Virus record (IMG/VR): IMGVR_UViG_3300017963_000200
Coordinates: 1 to 64,000 of that record
Origin: a virus
DNA length: 64,000 bases
Reading direction: 5' to 3' (one strand)
Of the stretch, positions 40,128-48,327 are shown in pieces. The first letter of the stretch is position 1, and each line of letters starts with the position of its first letter. The notes beneath the pieces were generated by a model. That model did no database searches. It was not told the DNA's origin and saw only the letters and a program-made list of their open reading frames with translations. The position numbers and the translations under genes were made by a program.

Positions 40128-41107
40128 AACATCGAATCATTCATCATTCGGATGCGGACGGCCTGTGCGCGGGGGCCATCGTGGCTTTCTATCTACACTA
40201 CTACGCCAAGGATCCGAAGTTCGACTTCGTTCCGATCAACTATGGTCAGGAGCTGCACGATGAGGAGTGGGACTACGAGTACGACCACATCTACATGGTC
40301 GATTTCTCGTTTCAGCCGGACACCAAGATGCTGGAGTTCCTCAAGCGCGCGGCTCGGTCTCCGAAGTTCGTCTGGATCGATCATCACGATACGGCTGTCC
40401 AGCTGATCGAGAAGAACAAGCTCTTCTTCGATGGTCTCAAACATCCCTTCATCGTCCAGAACGAACGTGACGGGAAGCCCGTCTCCGCCTGCGAGCTGAC
40501 ATGGAAGTGGTTCTTCACGGCTCTCGACATACCTCGTTTCGTCTGGCTGATCGGAGCCTGGGACACCTGGCGGCACAAGAACATCAAGGATGATGATCTG
40601 CGCAATAGCGTTCTCTATCTTCAGACATGGCTCAAGGCGTTTATGCCTTCGCTCGGAGAGAACCTGGATTGGTGGTTCATCATGCTCGAAGAGCACGGAC
40701 GCATCGAACGCAATCTGGGAACCATCATCGAAACCGGTGAAACGCTCTTCCAGTACCAGACGGAGCAGGACGCCCGTCTCGTGCGGAGCGCCTCGTTCGA
40801 GGCCATGATCGAAGGTCATCGTGCCCTCGTGGTGAACAGCTACGGCAGTTCCCAGATGTTCAAATCGCTCTACGACCCCGAGCGCCACGACCTGATGATC
40901 GGGTTCCAGCTGAGGGGCGGGAAGGACGGCGCTCCTCCCTTCTTGACAGTCGGACTCTACACTGAGACAACGGATCGCGTTCATTGCGGGGAACTTGCCA
41001 AGAGACTGGGTGAAGCCGGCCCGATGCCGAGCGGGGGTGGTCATCCGGGAGCCGCCGGCTTCCAGTGCACCTGGGAGTATTTCTCCAGTCTGCTGGAGGT
41101 GGAATAA
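40124..41107 (+). CDS. DHH-family phosphoesterase (NrnB-like), 327 aa
   Basis: Motifs of DHH/DHHA1 phosphoesterases: HSDADGLCAGAI (residues ~8-19), a VDFS Asp, DHHDT (~86), and C-terminal GGGHPGAAGF (~304). This domain set is seen in NrnB/NrnA-type enzymes that hydrolyse short oligoribonucleotides (nanoRNA) or cyclic nucleotides with Mn2+. It could recycle RNA fragments or degrade signalling nucleotides such as those of host defences. CAGGAGGGGG ribosome-binding site and ATGA overlap. Confidence 0.85.
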   Translation: MKHRIIHHSDADGLCAGAIVAFYLHYYAKDPKFDFVPINYGQELHDEEWDYEYDHIYMVDFSFQPDTKMLEFLKRAARSPKFVWIDHHDTAVQLIEKNKLFFDGLKHPFIVQNERDGKPVSACELTWKWFFTALDIPRFVWLIGAWDTWRHKNIKDDDLRNSVLYLQTWLKAFMPSLGENLDWWFIMLEEHGRIERNLGTIIETGETLFQYQTEQDARLVRSASFEAMIEGHRALVVNSYGSSQMFKSLYDPERHDLMIGFQLRGGKDGAPPFLTVGLYTETTDRVHCGELAKRLGEAGPMPSGGGHPGAAGFQCTWEYFSSLLEVE

Positions 41108-41116
41108 GGAGCTGAA

Positions 41117-43870
41117 ATGCAGAATCCCTATTACGAAAAACGGCCTGAGAAGAGGTCGTTTAGGAAGAAGAAAGAGGAGGATATCATGGCCGAGAACAGT
41201 CGCGAGACCGAACTGGTCCTGACGCCCAATGAGTACGCGCTCTACCTGGACATGACCAAGGGGAACGTGAACGTGGTGGTCGGGCCGTATAAGCACAGCC
41301 TGTCCCAGACGGATCAGCTGGTCCAGTGGGACGAGGGTACGAAGCGCTTCGTGCCGTGCTCCCCGAGGGAGGCTAAGCAGAAGTGGCTCGTCATCCCCGA
41401 GGGCTGGTACGCGCCGTTGAAGAACCCGGCGGAATCCAAGCCGCATCCGCAGGCGGGGACCATCTCCGATCAGGCGATTGCCGGGTTGCTCGTGGGGAAG
41501 AAGATCAACATTTCCGGCCCCGACTCGTTCGCCCTCTGGCCGGGCCAGATGGCCAAGGTCATCCAAGGCCACCGCCTCCATTCCAACCAGTACCTGCTGG
41601 TGCGCGTCTACGATGTCGAGGCGTTCCGCAAGGAGATGGAGTCCTGGGGCGGTAAGGGCAAGGTGTTCAAGTCGAAAGAGGAGGGCGGCAAGGAGGAAGC
41701 CACCGACGAGATGAAGCTCGCCCGCCAGGCCGACAACTACGAGGGACTCGACAAGGAGACGCTGACCACCGGGCAGCAGTTCATCATCAAGGGCACCGAC
41801 GTCCACTTCTACATCCCGCCCAACGGCATCGAGGTCGTGCCGGTGCAGAGCGCCCAGGCCAGCCCGGACGGGAAGGCCCAGTACATCAACAACGCGGTCA
41901 CGCTGGAGCAGCTCCAGTACTGCATCCTGGCCGATGAGGACGGTAACAAGCGGTTCATCCGGGGTCCGGCGGTGGTGTTCCCCAAGCCGACCGAGCGTTT
42001 CGTCCAGACCCAGGGCAAAGCGGGGACCGCCGCCAAGAAGTTCAAGGCCATCGAGATGAACGAGATCTCGGGTCTCTACATCAAGGTCATCAAGTCCTAC
42101 AAGGAAGGCGACAAGTCCTACGAGGAGGGCGACGAGATCTTCCTCACCGGCAAGGATCAGATGATCTACTTCCCGCGCGAGGAGCACGCCATCGTCAAGT
42201 ACGAGGGGCGCGACAAGCACCACGCGGTCGCCATCCCGGCTGGCGAGGGTCGCTACGTCCTCGACCGGTTGAACGGCAAGATCCGGATGGAGCGCGGCCC
42301 GTCGATGTTCCTGGCCGACCCCCGCAAGGAGGTCATCGTTCGGCGCATTCTCGACGACAAGTCCGTGCGGCTGATGTACCCCGGCAACGCCGAGGCGCAG
42401 CAGCACAACGCCGCCCTCCGCGCGCTCGCCGAGTCCGAGGAGACGGACTTCATCGCGGAGAACGCCCTGAGCAACGCCATGCTGAAGGGAGCGGCTCCGG
42501 GTCGGAGGGCGCTCTACCGTTCCGCTCCGGTGATGGAGGCGCTCTACGCCTCGACGGCGGAGGCCGTGGGCCGCGATCTGGTAGGCGAGGAGTTCGCCCG
42601 CAAGAACGAGTACACGCCGCCCCGCACCATCACCCTCGACACCAAGTACGACGGCGTCGTGGTCGTGAACGTCTGGACCGGCTACGCCATCCTGGTCGTC
42701 GACAAGCAGGGCAACCGGCGCGTCGTCGAAGGTCCCGAGACCGTGCTCCTGGAGTACGACGAGACCTTGGAGTCGATGAAGCTCTCGACCGGCAGGCCCA
42801 AGTGCATGGACAACCCGTTCGAGACCGTCTACCTGCGCACGCGGCACAACCTCGTCAGTGACATCGTCCAGGTCGAGACCTCGGATCTGTGCAGGGCCAA
42901 CATCAAGCTCTCCTACCGGGTGAACTTCGAGGGTGAGGACGAGGATCGCTTCAAGTGGTTCGACGTGGAGAACTACGTGAAGTACCTGACCGACCACGTC
43001 CGCTCGATGCTGAAGAACGCGATCAAGGGGATCGGCGTCCGCGAGTTCTACGCCAGCGCTATCGAGATCATCCGCGACCTCGTTCTCGGCAAGAAGGGGG
43101 AGGACGGTCGTCCGGGCCTGTTCTTCGAAGAGAACGGAATGCGTGTCTACGACGTCGAAGTGCTCACGGTCAAGCTCGACAACAACCAGCTGGAGCAGAA
43201 GCTCAACACGCGAGCCTCTGACGCTCTCGACGACGCGATGGAGCTGGAGGACGCCAACCGCAAGCTGAAGAAGCTCCAGGAGCTGGAGACGATCAAGGTC
43301 TCCGAGCGCGAGGCGACCGAGCTGACCCAGCGCGAGATGGCCCGGCTGGCCGTCGAGACCACCAAGGTCCAGATCGAGGCTGACATCCAGAAGCTGGTCG
43401 AGATTGCCAAGCGCTCCGAGAAGCAGCACGAGGAGGCGATGGCGCGCGAGGCCGACCAGTTCGCCCAGACCGAGGAGGAGCTGAAACGCAGGAAGATCCT
43501 CTTCGACACCGAGCTGGGTCAGACCAAGGCCAAGACCGATCTGCGCCTGGCGGAGATCCAGGCCAACCTGAAGATCGAGATCGAGCGGCTCCAGGCGGAG
43601 CAGGCCAAGGCGGTCGCCGTGGGCGAGGCCATCGATCCTCAGCTGACCGCTGCCCTGACGGCGCTGAACGACGCCGAGCTGACCGAGAAGCTCGCCGCCG
43701 CCATCAACCCCATCGCCGTGTTCGGCGAGGAGGGCGTGGCCGAGCTGCTGAAGGCTCGGTTCGGCAACATGGGGCTCGGTCGGGTCTTGGACCGGGTCTT
43801 CAACGGCCACGGTTTCGAGGAGAAGCCCAAGCGCGGCAAGGGCAAGAAGCAGCCCCAGGCCCAGCAGTAG
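41117..43870 (+). CDS. major vault protein-like protein (MVP repeats + SPFH-like shoulder), 917 aa
   Basis: N-terminal part (to ~residue 420) has MVP-repeat-like segments: LTPNEYALYLD...NVVVGPYKHSL...WLVIPEGWYAPLKNP, ADEDGNKRFIRGPAVVFPKP, and GRYVLDRLNGKIRMERGP. Residues ~530-700 resemble the SPFH-type shoulder (CMDNPFETVYLRTRHNLVSD, FDVENYVKYLTDHVRSML). A long charged coiled coil (~700-840) equals the cap helix, and the tail is basic. Full length is close to human MVP (893 aa). MVP alone assembles into vault shells. It is co-directional with the DHH gene and 5.5 kb from the Ro60-like gene. A SPFH/band-7 membrane scaffold is the alternative. A second start at 41186 has a stronger ribosome-binding site. 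Confidence 0.7.
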   Translation: MQNPYYEKRPEKRSFRKKKEEDIMAENSRETELVLTPNEYALYLDMTKGNVNVVVGPYKHSLSQTDQLVQWDEGTKRFVPCSPREAKQKWLVIPEGWYAPLKNPAESKPHPQAGTISDQAIAGLLVGKKINISGPDSFALWPGQMAKVIQGHRLHSNQYLLVRVYDVEAFRKEMESWGGKGKVFKSKEEGGKEEATDEMKLARQADNYEGLDKETLTTGQQFIIKGTDVHFYIPPNGIEVVPVQSAQASPDGKAQYINNAVTLEQLQYCILADEDGNKRFIRGPAVVFPKPTERFVQTQGKAGTAAKKFKAIEMNEISGLYIKVIKSYKEGDKSYEEGDEIFLTGKDQMIYFPREEHAIVKYEGRDKHHAVAIPAGEGRYVLDRLNGKIRMERGPSMFLADPRKEVIVRRILDDKSVRLMYPGNAEAQQHNAALRALAESEETDFIAENALSNAMLKGAAPGRRALYRSAPVMEALYASTAEAVGRDLVGEEFARKNEYTPPRTITLDTKYDGVVVVNVWTGYAILVVDKQGNRRVVEGPETVLLEYDETLESMKLSTGRPKCMDNPFETVYLRTRHNLVSDIVQVETSDLCRANIKLSYRVNFEGEDEDRFKWFDVENYVKYLTDHVRSMLKNAIKGIGVREFYASAIEIIRDLVLGKKGEDGRPGLFFEENGMRVYDVEVLTVKLDNNQLEQKLNTRASDALDDAMELEDANRKLKKLQELETIKVSEREATELTQREMARLAVETTKVQIEADIQKLVEIAKRSEKQHEEAMAREADQFAQTEEELKRRKILFDTELGQTKAKTDLRLAEIQANLKIEIERLQAEQAKAVAVGEAIDPQLTAALTALNDAELTEKLAAAINPIAVFGEEGVAELLKARFGNMGLGRVLDRVFNGHGFEEKPKRGKGKKQPQAQQ

Positions 43871-44173
43871 ATGATCTTCCGGGGCACCAGGACCGAAGAG
43901 GGGTGCGTCGTCACCGTCGATGGCGCACCCCTCGATCCCCGTCTTGATCTCTTCAACCACTCTCCCACCGGATTCGAATGGGGCTATGCCGGATCCGGAC
44001 CTGCGCAGCTGTCGCTGGCGATCTTGGCGATGCTCATGGACGACGAGGTCGCCGTGCGTTTGCACCAGAAGTTCAAGTTCGACTTCATCTCCCCCTTATC
44101 CCGAGACGAGGATTGGGAGCTTCGTTCCGACCAAGTCCATGAATGGCTGAAAACGAAAGGAGCCGAAGTATGA
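43871..44173 (+). CDS. DUF6166-like protein, 100 aa
   Basis: Starts right after the vault-like gene's stop. The pattern VVTVDGAPLDPRLDLFNHSP then GFEWGYAGSGPAQLSLAILA is the hallmark I recall for DUF6166, a small family in phages and plasmids with no known activity. Confidence 0.75.
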   Translation: MIFRGTRTEEGCVVTVDGAPLDPRLDLFNHSPTGFEWGYAGSGPAQLSLAILAMLMDDEVAVRLHQKFKFDFISPLSRDEDWELRSDQVHEWLKTKGAEV

Positions 44174-44448
44174 CGACAGCAGTTTGGAAGTTCCCGGTCA
44201 AGATCGACGACATCATCGAGATCGAGATGCCGGTCGGTGCCGAAGTTCTCCACTTCGATGTTCAACCGGACGGTTTTCGTGGCCAGCCCTGCATCTGGGC
44301 TCGGGTAGATCCCGAGGCTCCCAAGGAGGTGCGCAAGTTCCGATTCGCTGGCACCGGTCACGGACTCGAAGACGAAGTTGGGAAGCACGTCGGTTCATGC
44401 CAGATGATGGAGGGCCGGCTCGTCTGGCACCTCTTCGAGCTGAACTGA
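44170..44448 (+). CDS. DUF7352-like protein, 92 aa
   Basis: ATGA overlap. Shows WKFPVKIDDIIEIEMPVGAEVL...CIWARVDPEAP...FRFAGTGHGL...VWHLFEL, the pattern of a small phage beta-barrel family (DUF7352 as I recall it). Function unknown. Confidence 0.7.
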   Translation: MTTAVWKFPVKIDDIIEIEMPVGAEVLHFDVQPDGFRGQPCIWARVDPEAPKEVRKFRFAGTGHGLEDEVGKHVGSCQMMEGRLVWHLFELN

Positions 44449-44711
44449 TGTTTCTCCCTCGACGTTTCTGGATCGGAGCTGCTCTCAAGAGCTTCTTGCT
44501 CATCTTTCTCGTGGCGGCTTCGATCATCATGTGCTTCTTGGGAATCCTGTCTGCTTCTTGGGAAGTGGAGCATCTTCGAGAATGTTGTGCCCAATGCGAG
44601 GAGAAAATTCATGAAGTTCGAGCTGAACCAGGCGGGAATCGAAGTTCTGGAGGCCCTGTCGAAGATGGTCAATCTTCCTCCCGAGGAGATCCTCAAGACG
44701 GCGCTCAATGA
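44448..44711 (+). CDS. small membrane protein, 87 aa
   Basis: ATGA overlap. Basic N-terminus and one TM helix (about residues 12-36), then CCAQCEEK. The last ~35 residues are Gly/Ser/Asp-rich and out of frame with the next gene, so they may be a non-conserved tail. Confidence 0.5.
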   Translation: MFLPRRFWIGAALKSFLLIFLVAASIIMCFLGILSASWEVEHLRECCAQCEEKIHEVRAEPGGNRSSGGPVEDGQSSSRGDPQDGAQ

Positions 44712-44871
44712 ATACATCGACCGGCAGTTGAAGATCGCCAAGAAGAAGATCGAGGACTTCGAACGCCGGAAGATGATTCAAGAGCACATGGCCCAGGCTT
44801 GTAAGGGTTACGCGGAGATAGATAAACTTCGGTCCGAAATCGGGGATCTCGAAAAAGAGATCTTCGCCTAA
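44611..44871 (+). CDS. helical protein, possibly ribbon-helix-helix, 86 aa
   Basis: ATG at 44611 follows GAGGAGAAAATTC. The sequence MKFELNQAGIEVLEAL...LPPEEILKTALNEYIDRQL has a strand-helix-helix pattern like small repressors, followed by a coiled coil. It overlaps the membrane protein gene by 101 bp in another frame. Confidence 0.55.
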   Translation: MKFELNQAGIEVLEALSKMVNLPPEEILKTALNEYIDRQLKIAKKKIEDFERRKMIQEHMAQACKGYAEIDKLRSEIGDLEKEIFA

Positions 44872-44881
44872 CTATTCTCTC

Positions 44882-44891
44882 GGTATATTAA
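44882..44891 (+). promoter_or_regulatory. GGTATATTAA promoter motif
   Basis: Extended -10-like GGTATATTAA 23 bp upstream of the 44914 gene, which has its own AAAGGAG site. Confidence 0.55.
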
Positions 44892-44913
44892 GAACATAGG
44901 CAAAGGAGACGCT

Positions 44914-45528
44914 ATGAAAAGCACTCTCACGAAGGCCAAGACCAAAGCCCAGCTCCAGAAACTGAGCAGGGCGAAGGTGATCGAGGAGTACGAGACCCTG
45001 GTCAAGGAGTTCCGGGAGCAGAAGAAGGAGATGCGAGAGCTGGAGGAAAGTCACGCAAGCGCGCGAGCGGAGAGTCACAAACACCTGGAGGACATCGCTG
45101 CCCTCCAGGCCCGGTGCCAGACCCTCCGCTACCAGGGAGTCCGGCAGCACGAGCGCAAGGTCGCTCTGGAACACATCTCCAACGGGCTCAAGATGTTCGA
45201 AATGTTCGAACGCGCCTCCCGGATGTTCGACATCCGGAGCGCGGACGTGCTGAACCGCATCTCCGAGCTGCTGCGGAAGACCCCGATCGATCCCCCCGTG
45301 CCGATCCACGTCTGCCCGATGTGCGGCAAGATCACCCGGGTCGAAGAGGGGATGTCCGGCGAGCGCATCTGCGAGAAGTGCCGCGAGGAAGCCGGCTGGC
45401 CGTGGGTCGGCGAGATCATGTGGCGGCACAACGAGGAGGGCGAGCTGGTAGGAATCTGCCGGGGTGAGTACCGGCACCCGGACGGGGGCTCGATCTCCAT
45501 CGAAGAGCACTTCATGCAGGCCGAATGA
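44914..45528 (+). CDS. coiled-coil/zinc-ribbon protein, 204 aa
   Basis: Residues 1-80 are coiled coil. A helical middle part precedes a zinc ribbon CPMCGKITRVEEG...CEKCREE (about 130-155). ATGA overlap to the HD gene. Could be a nucleic-acid-associated adaptor; no family recognised. Confidence 0.65.
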   Translation: MKSTLTKAKTKAQLQKLSRAKVIEEYETLVKEFREQKKEMRELEESHASARAESHKHLEDIAALQARCQTLRYQGVRQHERKVALEHISNGLKMFEMFERASRMFDIRSADVLNRISELLRKTPIDPPVPIHVCPMCGKITRVEEGMSGERICEKCREEAGWPWVGEIMWRHNEEGELVGICRGEYRHPDGGSISIEEHFMQAE

Positions 45529-46034
45529 GCTGGATGCAGACATTCTTGGGCAAGCGGTACTGGCCGCTCGACCCGAAGCCCGGGGATGTCTTCATCGAGG
45601 ACATCGCCCACGCGCTGGCGCTGACGTGCCGCTTCAACGGTCACCCCATCGAGTTCTACAGCGTGGCCCAGCACAGCGTCCTGGTGAGCCGTCTGCTGCC
45701 CGAGAAGCTCCAGCTCCAAGGACTTCTTCACGACGCTGCCGAGGCCTATCTGGGCGATATCATCACGCCGGTCAAGTGGGTCGAGTTCGAGAAGATAGAA
45801 GAGAAGAACCTGAAGGTCATCTTCGAACGCTTCGGAGTCGAATGGCCGATGCACCCCGACGTCAAGAGCGCCGATCTGGCGATGCTCGCCACGGAGGCCC
45901 GTGACATCATGGGCGGTGAGCGTCATCCTTGGAACCTGACCGCATCTCCACTGGACATGAGGATAGAACCGTGGGACTTCTTCAGATCCGAACAGGAATT
46001 CCTGCGTAGGTTCGCGGAGCTGAAGGAGCTGTGA
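45525..46034 (+). CDS. HD-domain phosphohydrolase (YfbR-like), 169 aa
   Basis: HD metal-site residues: [12 protein letters not shown] (first His), [18 protein letters not shown] (HD pair plus phage-typical extension) and a late Asp in [16 protein letters not shown]. Proteins of this type dephosphorylate deoxynucleoside monophosphates and are widespread in phages. It fits nucleotide metabolism together with thyX. Confidence 0.85.
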   Translation: MSWMQTFLGKRYWPLDPKPGDVFIEDIAHALALTCRFNGHPIEFYSVAQHSVLVSRLLPEKLQLQGLLHDAAEAYLGDIITPVKWVEFEKIEEKNLKVIFERFGVEWPMHPDVKSADLAMLATEARDIMGGERHPWNLTASPLDMRIEPWDFFRSEQEFLRRFAELKEL

Positions 46035-46441
46035 TGATCGGGCTGACGAACAGGCAGAAGTCGATCATGGACTTCATCGTGGAGTTCATGCGAGAGAAGG
46101 AGATGGCCCCCACCATTCGGGAAATCGGTGCAGCCTTCGACATCCGGTCCACGAATGGAGTCATCGACCATCTCAAAGCGCTCACCAGGAAGGGGTGGCT
46201 GCGCCGGCTCGACTACAAGTCGCGGAGCCTCATGCTGAGCCAGCAGGCGAAGGACGAGTATGGTTTTTCGTCCAAGAACTACCACGAGATCATCGAGCAG
46301 TTGGAAGCCCTCGTGGAAGGCTTTCCTCCTAACCTGGAAGAGCGTATCAAGAGTCGCGCCGATACCAGGATGGGCGCAGCGATGATCGTCATCTGCGAAG
46401 TCGAGGACATCTTGAAAGGAGAAGCTGGCCCCATCAGCTAG
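46034..46441 (+). CDS. LexA-like N-terminal DNA-binding domain protein, 135 aa
   Basis: [39 protein letters not shown]...[15 protein letters not shown] (in pieces) is the LexA winged helix. The S24 peptidase part of LexA is missing: the C-terminal 65 residues are a short helical domain with no Ser/Lys dyad. It could compete for SOS boxes or regulate phage genes without RecA-induced cleavage. Its last 15 bases overlap the tRNA-Glu gene. Confidence 0.8.
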   Translation: MIGLTNRQKSIMDFIVEFMREKEMAPTIREIGAAFDIRSTNGVIDHLKALTRKGWLRRLDYKSRSLMLSQQAKDEYGFSSKNYHEIIEQLEALVEGFPPNLEERIKSRADTRMGAAMIVICEVEDILKGEAGPIS

Positions 46442-46501
46442 CGGTTAGGCTACCAGACTTTCGATCTGGGAACGCCGGTTCGATTCCGGCTGGGGTCACC
46501 A
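46427..46501 (+). tRNA. tRNA-Glu (anticodon TTC)
   Basis: Acceptor GGCCCCA/TGGGGTC, D-arm, anticodon stem-loop CCAGA-CTTTCGA-TCTGG giving TTC, T-arm GCCGG-TTCGATT-CCGGC, discriminator A and encoded CCA. It begins inside the coding end of the LexA-like gene and ends 11 bp before the next gene. Confidence 0.95.
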
Positions 46502-46512
46502 GGAGGTGCACG

Positions 46513-47262
46513 ATGTTTCAACGAATCAAGGATTGGTTTCGTCGACGCAGGCTCAAGAAGTCGCTGGATCCGAAGCGTCCACATTTCTTGTCGGCTGCCG
46601 TCATGGGAAGGCGCACCCGACTCAGGAGAGCAGAAGAAGGAGAGATGATGTTCGAAGCGGTTTCGAACGTCAACAGCGTGATGCTCACGACCGGTGAGCC
46701 GGCTGGTGAGTTAGAGGACGACCGTGCGAAAGTGCTTCCCATCGAAATCATCCACCAAGTCGAGGCCAACGTCGAGGTGAATGTCGAAGATCTGGACGTA
46801 AAGCTTCGTATCCTGGAGGAAAAAGCACTCCTCTACTCCGAAACCCTCCGAAGCGGCCTTCCCGTAGACTTGGCGCATGCCATCGAGGTCTTGCGGGCAC
46901 GGAAGCTCTATCCGAAGGTCAAGCATCTCATCCCTTGGAAGACTACGACCAAGGAACGAATCGACACGCTCTGCAAGAAGTACAAGCTCGATCACCAATC
47001 GACGAGCCGGTTCCTGGCAGATTTCCCAGAGGAGGTTCTCGAAGAGATCAAGAGGTTCAAGGAGATCTTCGAACGCGTGACCGCCGATGCCCTGGACATA
47101 CAGCCCGAGGTCAAGCTCTCCATCATCGCCCATCCGGATTTGTTTGAAAAAACTCCCAAGGGAGACCCCATCCTGCTCGCCAAGAGCCCGTTCGGCGACT
47201 TCTACTACGTCCTCTGCGCATGGGACAAGGAGGTCGACTACGTCGGGGATCTCCTGGCATGA
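46513..47262 (+). CDS. hypothetical protein, 249 aa
   Basis: AGGAGGTGCACG ribosome-binding site just after the tRNA. Very basic first 45 residues (KDWFRRRRLKKS), then helical/alpha-beta sequence. No family recognised. Transcription probably passes through the tRNA. Confidence 0.6.
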   Translation: MFQRIKDWFRRRRLKKSLDPKRPHFLSAAVMGRRTRLRRAEEGEMMFEAVSNVNSVMLTTGEPAGELEDDRAKVLPIEIIHQVEANVEVNVEDLDVKLRILEEKALLYSETLRSGLPVDLAHAIEVLRARKLYPKVKHLIPWKTTTKERIDTLCKKYKLDHQSTSRFLADFPEEVLEEIKRFKEIFERVTADALDIQPEVKLSIIAHPDLFEKTPKGDPILLAKSPFGDFYYVLCAWDKEVDYVGDLLA

Positions 47263-47390
47263 TCTGGCTCATCCTGTTCGCCGTCACCCACCTGGCCTTC
47301 CTCGTCTGCGGGTTCGGCCTGGGCTACGCCGTCTGCAAGTGGGTCCAGCACCGCAAGAACAAGAAGTTGGATTTTAGAAATCCCACCTGA
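47259..47390 (+). CDS. small membrane protein, 43 aa
   Basis: ATGA overlap. One hydrophobic helix (residues 2-27) followed by a basic tail (KWVQHRKNKK). Confidence 0.55.
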   Translation: MIWLILFAVTHLAFLVCGFGLGYAVCKWVQHRKNKKLDFRNPT

Positions 47391-47406
47391 ACTCGTGATA
47401 CATTAA
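47371..47406 (+). promoter_or_regulatory. promoter of the TTTAGA...TGATACATTA type
   Basis: ATTTTAGAAATCCCACC, then TGATACATTA (47396-47405), 16 bp before the 47422 start codon. Shares sequence and spacing with 51031 and 51874. Confidence 0.6.
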
Positions 47407-47421
47407 CCGCTGGAGGTAGTC

Positions 47422-47694
47422 ATGGAGTTCAAGGAGCACCACAACCTGTCGGACCGAGCGATGTCTCGTATCGCTCAAGAAATCGGCATGGACGTCGAAA
47501 TTCCGACGCAGCCGGATGTTGGCGCGGAAGAGGAAGCCCGCGCCGAGGAGATCATCCAGAGGATCGGTGCCGAGCTGCGGGGCGAGTCGCCGACCGTGAC
47601 CCAGCTGGTCCTTCAGCGCTTCGCCGACGATGTCGGCCTGTTCCCCGGCTACCGAGGGCCGGCGCGGGCGAAACGCAAGGAGCGCGAGAAATGA
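47422..47694 (+). CDS. hypothetical protein with RIAQ N-terminal motif, 90 aa
   Basis: TGGAGG ribosome-binding site. The N-terminus NLSDRAMSRIAQEIG matches the motif in genes 48028, 51071 and 51928. The remainder is an acidic helix and a basic tail (ARAKRKEREK). Function unknown; the shared N-terminus may be a targeting tag. Confidence 0.65.
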   Translation: MEFKEHHNLSDRAMSRIAQEIGMDVEIPTQPDVGAEEEARAEEIIQRIGAELRGESPTVTQLVLQRFADDVGLFPGYRGPARAKRKEREK

Positions 47695-48026
47695 GCCGTC
47701 CAGGACTCACATCCGAGCATCGTCGCCGGCTCTCCCAGATGGCCGAAGAAGGCTGTCCATGCCGGAAGATGCTGAAAGAGGAGTTCGGCATCGACATGGA
47801 CAAGTTCGAGGACGAGCTGGAGGGCGGTTACGGCGACCGGGCCAGACCTGCCGACTTCGATCTCGAACAACTCAAGATGGGCGTCGAAGTCGAGATGGAG
47901 CATACTGACGACCCTTACGTCGCCCTGGAGATCGCCCTCGACCATCTGACCGAGTTCGACGACTACTACACCTACCTGGACGAGATGGAAGCGGAGGCCG
48001 AGAAGCGGGCGCACTGGCGGAGGTGA
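47691..48026 (+). CDS. DUF5661-like protein, 111 aa
   Basis: ATGA overlap. The C-terminal half has FDLEQLKMGVEVEMEHTDDP and ALDHLTEFDDYYTYLDEME, the signature of DUF5661 proteins found in phages and bacteria (function unknown; often discussed as a helical domain). The N-terminus LTSEHRRRLSQMAEEG is a weaker version of the RIAQ motif. Confidence 0.75.
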   Translation: MSRPGLTSEHRRRLSQMAEEGCPCRKMLKEEFGIDMDKFEDELEGGYGDRARPADFDLEQLKMGVEVEMEHTDDPYVALEIALDHLTEFDDYYTYLDEMEAEAEKRAHWRR

Positions 48027-48027
48027 G

Positions 48028-48327
48028 ATGAAGAGGTATCCGACTCTTACCGACGCAGGTCTCCATCGCATCGCGCAGAAGGACTACAAGCGCCCTTCCA
48101 AGCTGGTTCAGAAGCGTGGTCCTGGAGGTCAGTTTCGACGCACCGTTCTCAAAGACTTCGGGCTCGGTGCTCCCGTCTGTCCCGAATGCGGAGCTTTCAA
48201 CCCCTACGAGCAGTATGCCGAAGATCCGGAGACCGGTTTTACGGTGCAGCAACCGCCCCCGGAGACCTGTCATGATTGCGGGGCCGAGCTGTTTCCAGAA
48301 GAGCCGGAAGAGGAGATCGAACGATGA
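48028..48327 (+). CDS. zinc-ribbon protein with RIAQ N-terminal motif, 99 aa
   Basis: N-terminus TLTDAGLHRIAQKD followed by a basic stretch, then CPECGAFNPYEQY...CHDCGAELFP, a four-Cys ribbon. Acidic end. Confidence 0.65.
   Translation: MKRYPTLTDAGLHRIAQKDYKRPSKLVQKRGPGGQFRRTVLKDFGLGAPVCPECGAFNPYEQYAEDPETGFTVQQPPPETCHDCGAELFPEEPEEEIER

Noticed and set aside
40193-44065. A 1290-codon open frame on the minus strand opposite the vault-like and DHH genes
   Set aside because: It mirrors GC-rich codons of the plus-strand genes, has Leu/Asp/Val-rich antisense composition, no ribosome-binding site and spans several clear plus-strand genes.
44448-44871. The overlapping membrane and coiled-coil genes as an Rz/Rz1-type spanin pair
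   Set aside because: The second product has no lipoprotein signal and starts with a ribbon-helix-helix-like sequence, so the overlap alone is not enough.
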